Below the pieces are notes generated by a model. The model was not told the origin of the DNA and did not search any database. It saw only the letters and a list, made by a program, of their open reading frames with translations. From NCBI RefSeq assembly GCF_008271655.1, contig NZ_VKKX01000011.1:62001-126000 (forward strand): DNA of 64,000 nt. The letters are read 5' to 3'. The stretch is from Gemmobacter caeruleus (GTDB taxonomy: Bacteria; Pseudomonadota; Alphaproteobacteria; Rhodobacterales; Rhodobacteraceae). Shown in pieces: positions 1 through 7,855 of the stretch. A program made the position numbers and the translations under genes. The first letter of the stretch is position 1. Every line of letters begins with the position of its first letter.

Positions 1-332
1 CCGAGGGGCTGGATCTGACGGTGCAGGCGCTGGAACTGCGCGCGCCGGCCTATCTGGCGCAGGGCAGCGGGGCGATGCATTTCACCGATGGCGCGACGCC
101 GCCCACCGGGCGGGGCGCCATCACGGTCGAGGGCTGGGACCGTATCGCCAAGGCGCTGGAGGCCCTGCCCGAGGCCGATCGCCCGAAGGCCAACGCCGCG
201 CTGGCCCTGATCGGTGGGCTGGGCCGCGCCGCGCCGGATGGGCGCGGGCTGGTCTGGGATATCGACGCCGAAACCCGCCCTGGGACCGTGCTGGTCAACG
301 GGCTCGACCTCTCACGAAGGGCTCCGAAATGA
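1..332 (+). CDS. C-terminal part of a DUF2125-like exported protein (5' truncated by window edge)
   Basis: The reading frame is open from the first bases and ends at a TGA that overlaps the ATG of the next gene, so only about the last 109 residues are present. The visible part has a glycine-rich beta-type stretch, an amphipathic helix around LEALPEADRPKANAALALI and the ending VNGLDLSRR. This resembles the C-terminal end of DUF2125 proteins common in Rhodobacteraceae, where a short segment after the helix describes a value set by the last strand. A second, complete DUF2125 protein lies about 7.5 kb downstream. The GTG at 21 is probably internal. The family call rests on pattern only and the function is unknown. 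Confidence 0.5.
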   Translation, partial: EGLDLTVQALELRAPAYLAQGSGAMHFTDGATPPTGRGAITVEGWDRIAKALEALPEADRPKANAALALIGGLGRAAPDGRGLVWDIDAETRPGTVLVNGLDLSRRAPK

Positions 333-790
333 CGCTCGAAATTCGCCGCGATACCCCGCTTGCCCCCGATGTGCTGCCGCTGTTGCAGCGCCATCTGGAG
401 ATGATGTGGGCCGCCTCGCCGCCCGAAAGCGTGCATGCGCTTGACCCCGCTGAACTGGCCGCGCCCGGGGTCGCCTTCTTTACCCTGCGCGAAGGGGCGG
501 CGGTGCTGGGCATGGGGGCGATCAAGCGCATCCGCGACGACCATGCCGAGATCAAGTCGATGCATGTCGTGGCCGAGGCCCGCGGCCGCGGCCTGGCGGT
601 GCAGCTGCTCGACCGGCTGATGGAGGAGGCCCGCGCGCTCGGCTATCGGCGGCTCAGCCTGGAGACCGGCGTCGAGGAAGTCTTCGCCCCCGCCCGCGCG
701 CTCTATACCCGCGCGGGCTTTGCGGTCTGCGGCCCGTTCGAAGGCTATTGGGAAGACCCCAACAGCTATTTCATGACCCGCAACTTGTGA
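329..790 (+). CDS. GNAT family N-acetyltransferase
   Basis: A 153-residue single-domain protein with the GNAT core. Beta strands 4-5 are followed by the acetyl-CoA pyrophosphate loop EARGRGLAVQLLD (about residues 83-95), and the family's C-terminal ALYTRAGFAVCGPF element comes near residue 130. Such enzymes move an acetyl group from acetyl-CoA to an amine; the substrate cannot be read from sequence. The start ATG overlaps the stop of the preceding gene in ATGA form, which points to translational coupling. It is followed by a 140-bp gap and a tRNA gene. Confidence 0.85.
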   Translation: MTLEIRRDTPLAPDVLPLLQRHLEMMWAASPPESVHALDPAELAAPGVAFFTLREGAAVLGMGAIKRIRDDHAEIKSMHVVAEARGRGLAVQLLDRLMEEARALGYRRLSLETGVEEVFAPARALYTRAGFAVCGPFEGYWEDPNSYFMTRNL

Positions 791-933
791 GACTGGCGTT
801 AAAGCGGATCTGCATCTGTTGGCCAGTCAGGCGCCGGCAAAAGCCTGGCACATCACAGGACGATGTCGAAAAACGCCGCGCGCCGTCGTGCGCCTTGCCC
901 AAGCGCGACCGAGGGGTTAAACGTCGAATCCGT

Positions 934-1010
934 GGCCCCGTAGCTCAGCTGGATAGAGCAGCCGCCTTCTAAGCGGCTGGCCGGGGGTTCGAGTCCTCCC
1001 GGGGTCGCCA
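934..1010 (+). tRNA. tRNA-Arg (anticodon TCT)
   Basis: A 77-nt cloverleaf with acceptor stem GGCCCCG pairing with CGGGGTC, an anticodon stem GCCGC/GCGGC enclosing the loop CTTCTAA (anticodon TCT at 968-970), the T-loop GTTCGAGTCC and an encoded CCA end. It reads the AGA/AGG arginine codons, which are rare in this GC-rich genome. It faces a second tRNA-Arg gene that lies 320 bp away on the other strand. Confidence 0.97.
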
Positions 1011-1333
1011 TCCTCAATCTATCGAATTGATGGATAACGGAAAAATCAGAGTTTACAGTTTTGGTCCGGCTGGTTTGCAGGGGACGGGCCTGATCCCGGC
1101 ATCGCGCGGGTTATTGTGGCGATCCACTTCGCTTGACGCATCCGCGTCGCTCAGCGTGGTGGCCGGACGGGATGCTGGCGTTTGGTGGGTTCGCACCTCT
1201 GGTCGTGCGGGCAAGCCGGCGACCGCATCTCTGGCACGGCCACTCAAATCGGAGCGCATTGATCGTGCGCGGCGAGTCGCGTGAGCCGCAGGGCGCTTGT
1301 GGGTGTTGATGCATTTCCGGCAGCGGCAGAGGG
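1011..1333. other. Spacer between two converging tRNA-Arg genes, no convincing gene
   Basis: About 320 bp without a supported gene. The first 60 bp are clearly more AT-rich than the surroundings. An open frame on the plus strand (from 1027) has no ribosome binding site and a composition unlike real genes here, so it is not called. No integrase and no direct repeat of a tRNA 3' end was seen. Confidence 0.5.
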
Positions 1334-1410
1334 TGGTGACCCCGACAGGACTTGAACCTGTAACCTGCCCCTTAGGAGGGGGCTGCTCTATCCAGTTGAG
1401 CCACGGGGCC
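1334..1410 (-). tRNA. tRNA-Arg (anticodon CCT)
   Basis: Read on the minus strand, this is a 77-nt cloverleaf with acceptor stem GGCCCCG/CGGGGTC, anticodon stem GCCCC/GGGGC around the loop CTCCTAA (anticodon CCT, plus-strand 1374-1376), the T-loop GTTCAAGTCC and an encoded CCA. It decodes AGG. The acceptor stem is identical to that of the facing tRNA-Arg(TCT), as expected for two isoacceptors charged by the same arginyl-tRNA synthetase. Confidence 0.97.
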
Positions 1411-1597
1411 GTTACCGTCACGCGGAGGGCATGCGCCCTTCATGCGGGCAAATGGGGGAATGTGCAACCATTTCCGGTCGGATCGCGCGGGGGGTAGCAG
1501 GGGGGGTATCAGGTGCGGAGGGGCCGAAATTTGGCCCAACGTCCCCTCCGCGGATCCGTCGCGCCAGTTGAGAGCTTGCGGGCGCGCTGGACAATCC

Positions 1598-1611
1598 TGA
1601 TAGCGCTAACA
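1598..1611 (+). promoter_or_regulatory. Operator-like site 1 upstream of LacI/GntR regulator
   Basis: TGATAGCGCTAACA is a near-perfect dyad (consensus form TGTTAGCGCTAACA) with the central CG expected for LacI-family operators. It lies about 80 bp before the regulator's start codon and its right half is repeated exactly at the next site. This suggests autoregulation. Confidence 0.6.
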
Positions 1612-1644
1612 TTAGCAGGGGATCATGCCTTGGACAAGGGGTTC

Positions 1645-1658
1645 TTTTGGCGCTAACA
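1645..1658 (+). promoter_or_regulatory. Operator-like site 2 upstream of LacI/GntR regulator
   Basis: TTTTGGCGCTAACA shares the half-site GCGCTAACA with the operator 47 bp upstream, a spacing of between four and five helical turns. The left half is degenerate. It ends 31 bp before the start codon, a good place for repression of the regulator's own gene. Confidence 0.5.
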
Positions 1659-1689
1659 ATGATTCTGTACTCGTCCAAGGACAGATCCC

Positions 1690-2724
1690 GTGACCAAGCC
1701 CACCCCCCCCGATCCGCGCCGCACCCTTACCCTTCGCGACGTCTCCGAAGCCTCGGGCGTCAGTGAGATGACGGTGAGCCGCGTGTTGCGCAACCGCGGC
1801 GACGTGTCGGAAACCACGCGCGAGCGGGTGCTTCAGGCAGCGCGGCGGCTGGGCTATGTGCCCAACAAGATCGCCGGGGCGCTGGCCTCGCAGCGGGTCA
1901 ACCTGGTGGGCGTGATCATCCCCTCGATGTCGAACATGGTGTTCCCCGAGGTGATGATGGGCATTTCCGAAACGTTGGAGGATACCGGCCTGCAACCTGT
2001 GGTCGGCATCACCAATTACCTGCCCGAGCGTGAGGAATCTGTGCTGTATGAGATGCTCAGCTGGCGCCCCTCCGGCGTGATCATCGCGGGGCTCGAACAT
2101 ACCGAGGCCGCGCGGGCCATGCTGGAAACCGCCGGAATCCCGATCGTGGAGATCATGGATATCGACGGCGATCCGGTGGACAGCGCGGTCGGCATCTCGC
2201 ATCGCCGCGCCGGGTTGCAGATGGCCGAGGCGATCATCGCGGCCGGATATCGCCGCATCGGGTTTCTGGGCACCAAGATGCCCGACGACCACCGCGCCCG
2301 CAAACGGCTGGAGGGATTCCGCGAGGGGCTGGGCCGCGCCGGCATCACCCTGGCGGATGAGGAATATTATGCCGGGGGGTCCGCGCTCCAGAAGGGGCGC
2401 GAGATGACAGAGGCGATCCTGACGCGAACGCCCGACCTCGATTTCCTGTATTATTCCAACGATATGATCGGGGCGGGCGGGCTTTTGTGGTGTCTGGCGC
2501 AGGGCATCGACGTGCCCGGGCGGCTGGGTCTTGCCGGCTTCAACGGGGTGGAGCTGCTGGATGGCCTGCCGCGCCGTCTGGCGACGATGGATGCCTGCCG
2601 GCGCGAGATCGGTATCCATGCGGCCGAGATCATCGCGGGCAAGCGTCCTTCCGGGGTGATCGGCGGGGAACGGATCGAGCTGTTCCCCACGCTGCAACCC
2701 GGCGACACGATCCGCAAAGCGTGA
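1690..2724 (+). CDS. LacI-family transcriptional regulator, GntR/CceR-like
   Basis: A 344-residue repressor. The N-terminal helix-turn-helix TLRDVSEASGVSEMTVSRVLRN (residues about 14-34) and the hinge helix YVPNKIAGALASQRV (about 58-72) are typical LacI family. The rest is the periplasmic-binding-protein-like effector domain. Within the family the hinge and effector region resemble gluconate repressor GntR and the alphaproteobacterial carbon regulator CceR, whose known ligands are gluconate or 6-phosphogluconate; this assignment is an inference. The start is GTG; a start in the same frame upstream is not available. Two GCGCTAACA-type half-sites in the leader suggest it binds its own promoter. 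No sugar catabolic genes adjoin it, so it may act on distant targets. Confidence 0.85.
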   Translation: MTKPTPPDPRRTLTLRDVSEASGVSEMTVSRVLRNRGDVSETTRERVLQAARRLGYVPNKIAGALASQRVNLVGVIIPSMSNMVFPEVMMGISETLEDTGLQPVVGITNYLPEREESVLYEMLSWRPSGVIIAGLEHTEAARAMLETAGIPIVEIMDIDGDPVDSAVGISHRRAGLQMAEAIIAAGYRRIGFLGTKMPDDHRARKRLEGFREGLGRAGITLADEEYYAGGSALQKGREMTEAILTRTPDLDFLYYSNDMIGAGGLLWCLAQGIDVPGRLGLAGFNGVELLDGLPRRLATMDACRREIGIHAAEIIAGKRPSGVIGGERIELFPTLQPGDTIRKA

Positions 2725-2751
2725 CGCCGGGCCAGGGGGCGTGATGCCGGA

Positions 2752-3264
2752 TCAGTAGATCAGGCCGTCAAAGATGCCATAGACCCCGGAGGTATTGCGC
2801 AGGCCGTTGCTCTGGCCGCGGTCATTGGCATAGCCGACGATCGCGTTATAGGTGCCCGGCCCGAACGAGCCGTCGATCCCGCTGCGGTAATAGCCCTGCG
2901 CCGCCAGCCGTTGCTGGATGCGCTTGCGGTCGGCCGAGGTGTAGGAGTTGAAGGCCTGCGCCACCGGCGTCGCATAGATGCTGCTGCGATAGGTGTGGGC
3001 CGGCTTGCGATGCGTCGGGCGCGGCTGAACGTAATATTGCTGCTGCGGCACATAGTATTGCGGCACAGGCTGCTGGCGCGGCTGGTTGCGGCGGCGGGCA
3101 TCGTCAAGGATGCGGTCCACGATCATCGCGGCGGCGACGCCTTCCAGAAATTTGCGTTCGTTCTTGCCAAGCGCCTGGGCCGGCGCGGCGGCGGTCAGGC
3201 CGATGCTGAGCGCGAGGGCGCCCAGGATCGTGGTCTTGGCGGCGGAGGAGATGACAGGCAGCAT
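2752..3264 (-). CDS. Exported peptidoglycan-binding domain protein
   Basis: A 170-residue secreted protein. The N-terminus MLPVISSAAKTTILGALALS leads into a signal peptide ending near AAPAQA. A linker rich in Gln, Pro and Tyr (PQYYVPQQQYYV) follows. The C-terminal 60 residues fit a PF01471-type peptidoglycan-binding fold, with RIQQRLAAQGYYRSGIDG and FGPGTYNAIVGYA. The start was chosen because AAGGACAAGAC precedes it and the signal peptide begins there; the open frame extends about 106 codons further upstream without support. It probably sits in the periplasm and binds cell wall. No enzyme domain is visible, so it may anchor or sense rather than cut. Confidence 0.8.
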   Translation of the reverse strand: MLPVISSAAKTTILGALALSIGLTAAAPAQALGKNERKFLEGVAAAMIVDRILDDARRRNQPRQQPVPQYYVPQQQYYVQPRPTHRKPAHTYRSSIYATPVAQAFNSYTSADRKRIQQRLAAQGYYRSGIDGSFGPGTYNAIVGYANDRGQSNGLRNTSGVYGIFDGLIY

Positions 3265-3791
3265 GTCTTGTCCTTTCGGATGCGGTTTCATGGCGTCTGA
3301 GATGGGCCAAGGCCGGATGACAGGCAAAAACGGCGCCTTGATATCGGATAACATGCCCCTTTCGGTCTGGCGCGGTGCCGCCTTTGCCGTCCTGATGCGC
3401 GGTTTTTTGGTGGGAGTCGGCTGATGACGGTGCGCGAAAGGCGAATCCGGTCGTGGCGCCACCAATGGACAGGCGCCGCCCTCAACGGGGGCTGTTCGCC
3501 GGTCGCCGTGGCGGGCGGTGGCAAGGTTGCGGTCAATCGCAGGGGCGGCTTTCAACCGACCGCGAATCCCCGGGCAATGCATCCTTGCCGCCGCTGGCGG
3601 TCGGTGCGGCGCGCATGTTCTTCGACCCTCGCGACCATGGCCGACGCTTTCTGACTATACCTGAGGCCCGATTTCGGATAGGCGCAGCGCCGAGGCTCCG
3701 ATGATTCCGGATGCGCCCAGGGCAGGGAGGCCCGGCGCCAAGGGGAAGGGTGGGCCGTCACGGGCGCCCACGCCCCTTCTTTGGAACAGAC
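3265..3791. other. Intergenic region between two divergent genes, with a leader hairpin before the helicase
   Basis: About 530 bp between the start codons of the peptidoglycan-binding protein and the helicase. Several open frames cross it but none has both a ribosome binding site and protein-like composition. Positions 3740-3778 can fold into a two-part hairpin (AAGGGG with CCCCTT and GTGGGC with GCCCAC) ending 13 bp before the helicase ATG. It may belong to a long helicase leader. Confidence 0.4.
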
Positions 3792-6305
3792 ATGACCGAC
3801 CTGAATATTGCGGCACCGCTGGCAGCGGCGCTTGCCGAAAAGGGCTATGAAAGCCTTACCCCCGTGCAACAGGCCGTGCTGGCCCCCGAACTGTCCGGTC
3901 GCGACGCGCTGGTTTCGGCGCAGACCGGCTCGGGCAAGACCGTGGCCTTTGGCCTGGCCATGGCGCCCGAGGTGCTGGGTGGCGATGACATCCTGAAACC
4001 CGCCGAGGCGCCGCTGGCGCTGATCATCGCGCCGACGCGCGAACTGGCGCAGCAGGTCGCGCGCGAGCTGGAATGGCTCTATGCCAAGGCCGGCGCGCAG
4101 ATCGCCACCTGCGTTGGCGGCATGGACTATCGCACCGAGCGCCGCGCGCTGTCCTTCGGCGCCCATATCGTCGTCGGCACGCCCGGCCGTCTGCGCGACC
4201 ATATCGAACGCGGCAGCCTCGACATGTCGCTTCTGCATGTCGCGGTGCTGGACGAGGCCGACGAGATGCTGGATCTGGGCTTTGCCGAGGATCTGGAATT
4301 CATTCTGGGTGCCGCGCCGGAAAACCGCCGCACGCTGATGTTCTCGGCCACCGTGCCGAAAGAGATCGAAAAGCTGGCCGGCACCTTCCAGCGCGATGCG
4401 GTGCGTCTGCAAACCGCCGGCGAGGCGCGCCAGCACGGCGATATCGACTATCGCGCCATCAACATCACGCCGCGTGACCGCGAACACGCGATCTTCAACG
4501 TGCTGCGCTTCTATGAGGCGAAGACGGCCATCGTGTTCTGCAAGACGCGGATGAACGTCAATCATCTGCTGGCGCGGATGGGCAATCGCGGCTTTCAGGT
4601 GGTCGCGCTGTCGGGCGAGCTGTCGCAATCGGAACGGATGCACGCGCTTCAGGCGCTGCGCGACGGCCGGGCGCGGGTCTGCATCGCGACCGATGTCGCG
4701 GCGCGCGGCATCGACCTGCCGGGGCTGGAACTGGTGATCCATGCCGATCTGCCGTCGAACAGCGAAACCCTGCTGCACCGCTCGGGGCGGACGGGGCGCG
4801 CGGGCAACAAGGGCACGTCGGTCCTGATCGTGCCGCCGTCGGAATTCCGCAAGGCGACCCGGCTGCTGCAAGGTGCCAAGGTGGTGGCGGAATGGGCCAA
4901 GGCCCCCTCGGCCGACGAGGTTCAGGCGCGGGACGATGCGCGGCTGCTGGAACTGCCCTTGCTGGCCGACCGCCCGGGCGATGAGGCCGCGCTGGCCCGC
5001 GACCTGATCGAGCGCTATGGCGCCGAACATATGGCGGCGGCCTTTGTGCGGCTGTGGCGCGAGGCGCGTTCCGCCCCCGAGGAGTTGCAGGATGCCACGC
5101 CGCCCTCGCAGGCCGCGCCTTCGGCACCGCGTGACCGCAACGCCTTTGGCGAGGCCGAATGGTTCTTGCTTTCGGTCGGGCATGAGGGCCGCGCCGAAGC
5201 GCGCTGGCTGCTGCCGAAGATCTGCGACGGTGTGGGCATCACCAAGAACGAGATCGGCGCCATCCGGGTGCAGCAGACCGTGACCTTCGTGCAGATCGCC
5301 AAGGCCTCGGCCGGGCGCATCACCGACGGTATGGAGCTGGAGCCGGGCCTGACCCTGCACCGCGTGGAGGGCGAGCCGCAATTCGGTCGCCCCGAACGCC
5401 CGGCCCGTGCCGATTTTTCGGCGAAAAATCGGGCGCCGCGCCCGGAGCGCAGCGAGGATCGTCCGCGTCGCGACAAGCCCGCCTATGCGCCCAAGCCCTC
5501 GCGCTTTGTCGAGGATGAGGGCGAGGCCGCGCCGCGCCCGCCCTATGCCAAGCGCGAGCGCGACTATCCGGCCCGTCCCGAGGCGGCGGAGACCGAAAAG
5601 CGGGTCTACAAGCCGCGCGAGTTCAATCCGGCCCGTGAGCGCGATGCCGATGCGCCGCGCAAGCCCTATGCCCCGCGCGAGGATGGCGAGCGCAAGCCCT
5701 ATGCCCGCCGCGAGGATGGGGATCGCAAACCCTATGCCCCGCGCGACGGGGCCGAGCGCAAGCCCTATGCCAAGCGTGAGGATGGGGATCGCAAGCCTTA
5801 TGCCCGGCGCGAGGAGGGGGATCGCAAACCCTACGCGCCGCGCGACGGGGCTGAGCGCAAGCCCTATGCCAAGCGTGAAGACGGGGATCGCAAACCCTAT
5901 GCGCCGCGGGATGCTGCGGAGCGCAAGCCCTATGCCAAGCGCGAGGATGGCGACCGCAAGCCCTATGTGAAGCGCGAGGCTTATGGCAAGGATGATGCCG
6001 CCCCGCGCAAGCCCTATGCGGCACGCGGCGAAGGCCCGGAGGGTGGCGAGCGCAAGCCGCGCTGGTCGGCCAGTGACCGTTCCGGGGATCGCGCGGGCAA
6101 GACCGGCGATCGTCCGGCGTCGAAATCGGCGGGGTTCAAGTCGCATGGCGGCGGCAAGGACAAGCCCGCCCGCGCCGCCGGCACCAAGTCGCACAAGGCC
6201 GAGGGCAAGACCTTTGCGGCCCGCCCCGCCAAGGGCAAGCCGGCGCCCAAGCCCGCCGATGCGCGCGACACCTCCAAGCGTTTCGTGCCGCCGAAGAAGA
6301 AATGA
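3792..6305 (+). CDS. DEAD-box ATP-dependent RNA helicase with DbpA-type RNA-binding domain and repeat tail
   Basis: An 837-residue helicase that unwinds RNA duplexes with ATP, probably in ribosome assembly or mRNA turnover. A Q-motif (GYESLTPVQQ, residues 18-27), Walker A AQTGSGKT (43-50), PTRELAQQ, the DEAD box in VLDEADEMLD and SAT (FSATVPKE) make the first RecA domain. The second has the VFCKTRMNVNHL region, DVAARGIDLPG and HRSGRTGRAG. A DbpA RNA-binding-like domain follows at about 450-515. The last 310 residues are a low-complexity, highly basic tail with about ten 11-residue repeats (RKPYAKREDGD type), likely disordered and RNA-binding. The ATG was chosen because the first RecA domain starts there. 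A strong terminator follows. Confidence 0.93.
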   Translation: MTDLNIAAPLAAALAEKGYESLTPVQQAVLAPELSGRDALVSAQTGSGKTVAFGLAMAPEVLGGDDILKPAEAPLALIIAPTRELAQQVARELEWLYAKAGAQIATCVGGMDYRTERRALSFGAHIVVGTPGRLRDHIERGSLDMSLLHVAVLDEADEMLDLGFAEDLEFILGAAPENRRTLMFSATVPKEIEKLAGTFQRDAVRLQTAGEARQHGDIDYRAINITPRDREHAIFNVLRFYEAKTAIVFCKTRMNVNHLLARMGNRGFQVVALSGELSQSERMHALQALRDGRARVCIATDVAARGIDLPGLELVIHADLPSNSETLLHRSGRTGRAGNKGTSVLIVPPSEFRKATRLLQGAKVVAEWAKAPSADEVQARDDARLLELPLLADRPGDEAALARDLIERYGAEHMAAAFVRLWREARSAPEELQDATPPSQAAPSAPRDRNAFGEAEWFLLSVGHEGRAEARWLLPKICDGVGITKNEIGAIRVQQTVTFVQIAKASAGRITDGMELEPGLTLHRVEGEPQFGRPERPARADFSAKNRAPRPERSEDRPRRDKPAYAPKPSRFVEDEGEAAPRPPYAKRERDYPARPEAAETEKRVYKPREFNPARERDADAPRKPYAPREDGERKPYARREDGDRKPYAPRDGAERKPYAKREDGDRKPYARREEGDRKPYAPRDGAERKPYAKREDGDRKPYAPRDAAERKPYAKREDGDRKPYVKREAYGKDDAAPRKPYAARGEGPEGGERKPRWSASDRSGDRAGKTGDRPASKSAGFKSHGGGKDKPARAAGTKSHKAEGKTFAARPAKGKPAPKPADARDTSKRFVPPKKK
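5658..6035 (+). repeat. 33-bp tandem repeats coding the helicase tail
   Basis: About ten in-frame copies of a 33-bp unit encode RKPYAKREDGD-like 11-mers. Alternate units read K-REDGD, R-REDGD and P-RDGAE, so a 66- to 99-bp higher-order pattern is visible. The copies are near identical at DNA level, a sign of recent slippage or unequal exchange, and the copy number is likely to vary between strains. Confidence 0.9.
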
Positions 6306-6311
6306 CCCCGG

Positions 6312-6343
6312 AAAGGCCCCGCCACCTGCGCGGGGCCTTTTTG
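6312..6343 (+). terminator. Rho-independent terminator of the helicase gene
   Basis: AAAGGCCCCGC pairs with GCGGGGCCTTT around a short loop and is followed by a T run, directly after the helicase stop. It also separates the convergent crotonase gene. Confidence 0.85.
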
Positions 6344-6345
6344 CA

Positions 6346-6969
6346 TCAGCGCGCGGGGATCAGCGCCTTGATGCCCGCGACATGGGCGGGGCTGGCCGCC
6401 AGCGCATCGGCTGCAAGGGCCGCCACCGCCGCCTCCAAGGCCTCGGGCGCGACGATGCGGTCGATCAGGCCCCAGTCACGCGCCTCCTCGGCCTCGATCC
6501 GGGCGCCGGCCATCAGGATCATCCGGGCCCGCGCCGGCCCGACCAGCGCCGCCAGGCGCGGCGGGTCCGAGGGTTGCGGCAGAAAGCCCAGCTTCATCAC
6601 CGGGTAAAACACCTTGCTGCCCGGGACGGCCAGCCGCAGATCGCAGGCCAGCGCCATGCCCATGGCGCCACCGGCCAGCGTGCCGTTCAGGGCGGCGATG
6701 GTCAGGCAGGGCAGGGCGGCGATTGCGCCCGAAAGACGCTCCCAGACCGGATCGGTGGCCAGCCCCGCCCGCGCCTCGTCCAGATCGGCGCCGGCGGAAA
6801 AGACCTTGCCCCGCCCGGTCAGCACGAAGACGCGGCAATCGCTGTCGGCGGCCGCAGCCTCGGCGGTTTCGGCCAGCGTGGTCAGCATGGCGCGGGTCAG
6901 GGAATTGGCCTTGTCGGGGCGGTCGAGCGTGACAGTCCAGCGGCCGCCATCGCGGGTGATCTCGATCAT
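6346..6969 (-). CDS. Enoyl-CoA hydratase/isomerase family protein (crotonase fold)
   Basis: A 207-residue protein, shorter than the 260 usual for crotonases. The N-terminal LDRPDKANSLTRAML, the oxyanion-hole segment FSAGADLDEA (about 57-66) and the second oxyanion helix LNGTLAGGAMGMALACDLRLA (about 95-115) are clear. The C-terminal trimerization helices are short. Members hydrate or isomerise acyl-CoA thioesters; the substrate is unknown. Its ATG overlaps the stop of the upstream SDR gene (ATGA), so the two are translated together and may act in one acyl-CoA or hydroxyacid pathway. Confidence 0.82.
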   Translation of the reverse strand: MIEITRDGGRWTVTLDRPDKANSLTRAMLTTLAETAEAAAADSDCRVFVLTGRGKVFSAGADLDEARAGLATDPVWERLSGAIAALPCLTIAALNGTLAGGAMGMALACDLRLAVPGSKVFYPVMKLGFLPQPSDPPRLAALVGPARARMILMAGARIEAEEARDWGLIDRIVAPEALEAAVAALAADALAASPAHVAGIKALIPAR

Positions 6970-7706
6970 GCCAGCCCCACCGCGCGGCGGATCGCCTCAT
7001 CCCGGAGCGAGATTTCCTGACCGCGCCAGGCCTCGGCCGCGTCGCCGCACATCCATAGCAGCGTGCGCGCCGGCCATTCGGCGGGGATATGGTCGCTGAA
7101 GGACAGCTGGCTGACCGGATTGATGCCCGAGGCCTTGATCTGCACCTGCATTTCGGTTGCCACCGTGCCGGGCGACAGGCCCATGACGCGCAGCCACTGG
7201 CCTTCTTCCTCGTGCAGGGCGCGGGTCAGCATGGCCGCCCCGGCCTTGGAGGCGCAATAGGCGCTCCAGCCCTCCAGCGGGCGATGCGCGGCGCCCGAGG
7301 AAATGGTCAGGATGGTGCCCGATCCCTGGCGTTGCATCACCGGCAGCGCGGCGCGCATGCCGTGAAAGACCCCGGTCAGGTTGATGTCGATCAGATGCGC
7401 CCAAGCGGCGGGGCTGGCCTCTGACAGGCGGGCGATCGGCTCGATCACGCCGGCATTGTTGATCAGCACGTCAAGGCGGCCCCATTCCACCACCACCGCG
7501 CCGATGGCGGCCTGAACCGATTCCCAATCCGCCACGTCGCAGGGCACTGCCAGCGCCGCATCGCCGATTTCGGCAGCCAGCGCGGCGATGTCGGCCTTGC
7601 TGCGTGCGAGCAGCGCGACCCGCGCCCCTGCCTCGGCGAAAATCCGTGCGGCGGCGGCGCCGATGCCCCGGCTGGCCCCCGTGATGGCCACGACCTGATC
7701 ACGCAT
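6966..7706 (-). CDS. SDR family NAD(P)-dependent oxidoreductase
   Basis: A 246-residue classical short-chain dehydrogenase. It has the cofactor loop TGASRGIG (residues 9-16), NNAGVIEP near residue 85, the catalytic Ser in TISSGAAH and the YCASK motif near residue 150. The start was placed at the ATG preceded by AAGGAGGGAAACGG; an ATG 18 bp upstream has no ribosome binding site of its own. It reduces a carbonyl or oxidises an alcohol with NAD(P)H; the substrate is not known. It is coupled to the crotonase gene by a 4-nt overlap. Confidence 0.88.
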   Translation of the reverse strand: MRDQVVAITGASRGIGAAAARIFAEAGARVALLARSKADIAALAAEIGDAALAVPCDVADWESVQAAIGAVVVEWGRLDVLINNAGVIEPIARLSEASPAAWAHLIDINLTGVFHGMRAALPVMQRQGSGTILTISSGAAHRPLEGWSAYCASKAGAAMLTRALHEEEGQWLRVMGLSPGTVATEMQVQIKASGINPVSQLSFSDHIPAEWPARTLLWMCGDAAEAWRGQEISLRDEAIRRAVGLA

Positions 7707-7855
7707 CCGTTTCCCTCCTTCCATCGCTATCCAAAGCTTGTTACCTCATGCGGGAAGGTGCGGGAAACCCCTGACGTCCACTGTCGGATCGGGTTGAGCA
7801 GCGCACCGGGCATGGCAGATGCTCTGGCATCATTTGCAGCAGGGAAGGATTTATT

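Noticed and set aside
1027-1284. Small plus-strand open frame between the tRNA genes
   Set aside because: No ribosome binding site and composition unlike neighbouring genes.
2752-3582. Longer start of the peptidoglycan-binding protein
   Set aside because: The first 106 codons carry no homology; the signal peptide and ribosome binding site mark 3264.
5658-6035. Repeats considered as CRISPR array
   Set aside because: Contiguous, in frame and coding, with no spacers between repeats.
3552-6194. Long minus-strand open frame opposite the helicase
   Set aside because: It is the complement of the repeat-rich, GC-rich helicase gene; composition is Arg/Gly/Ala-heavy, no ribosome binding site or motif.
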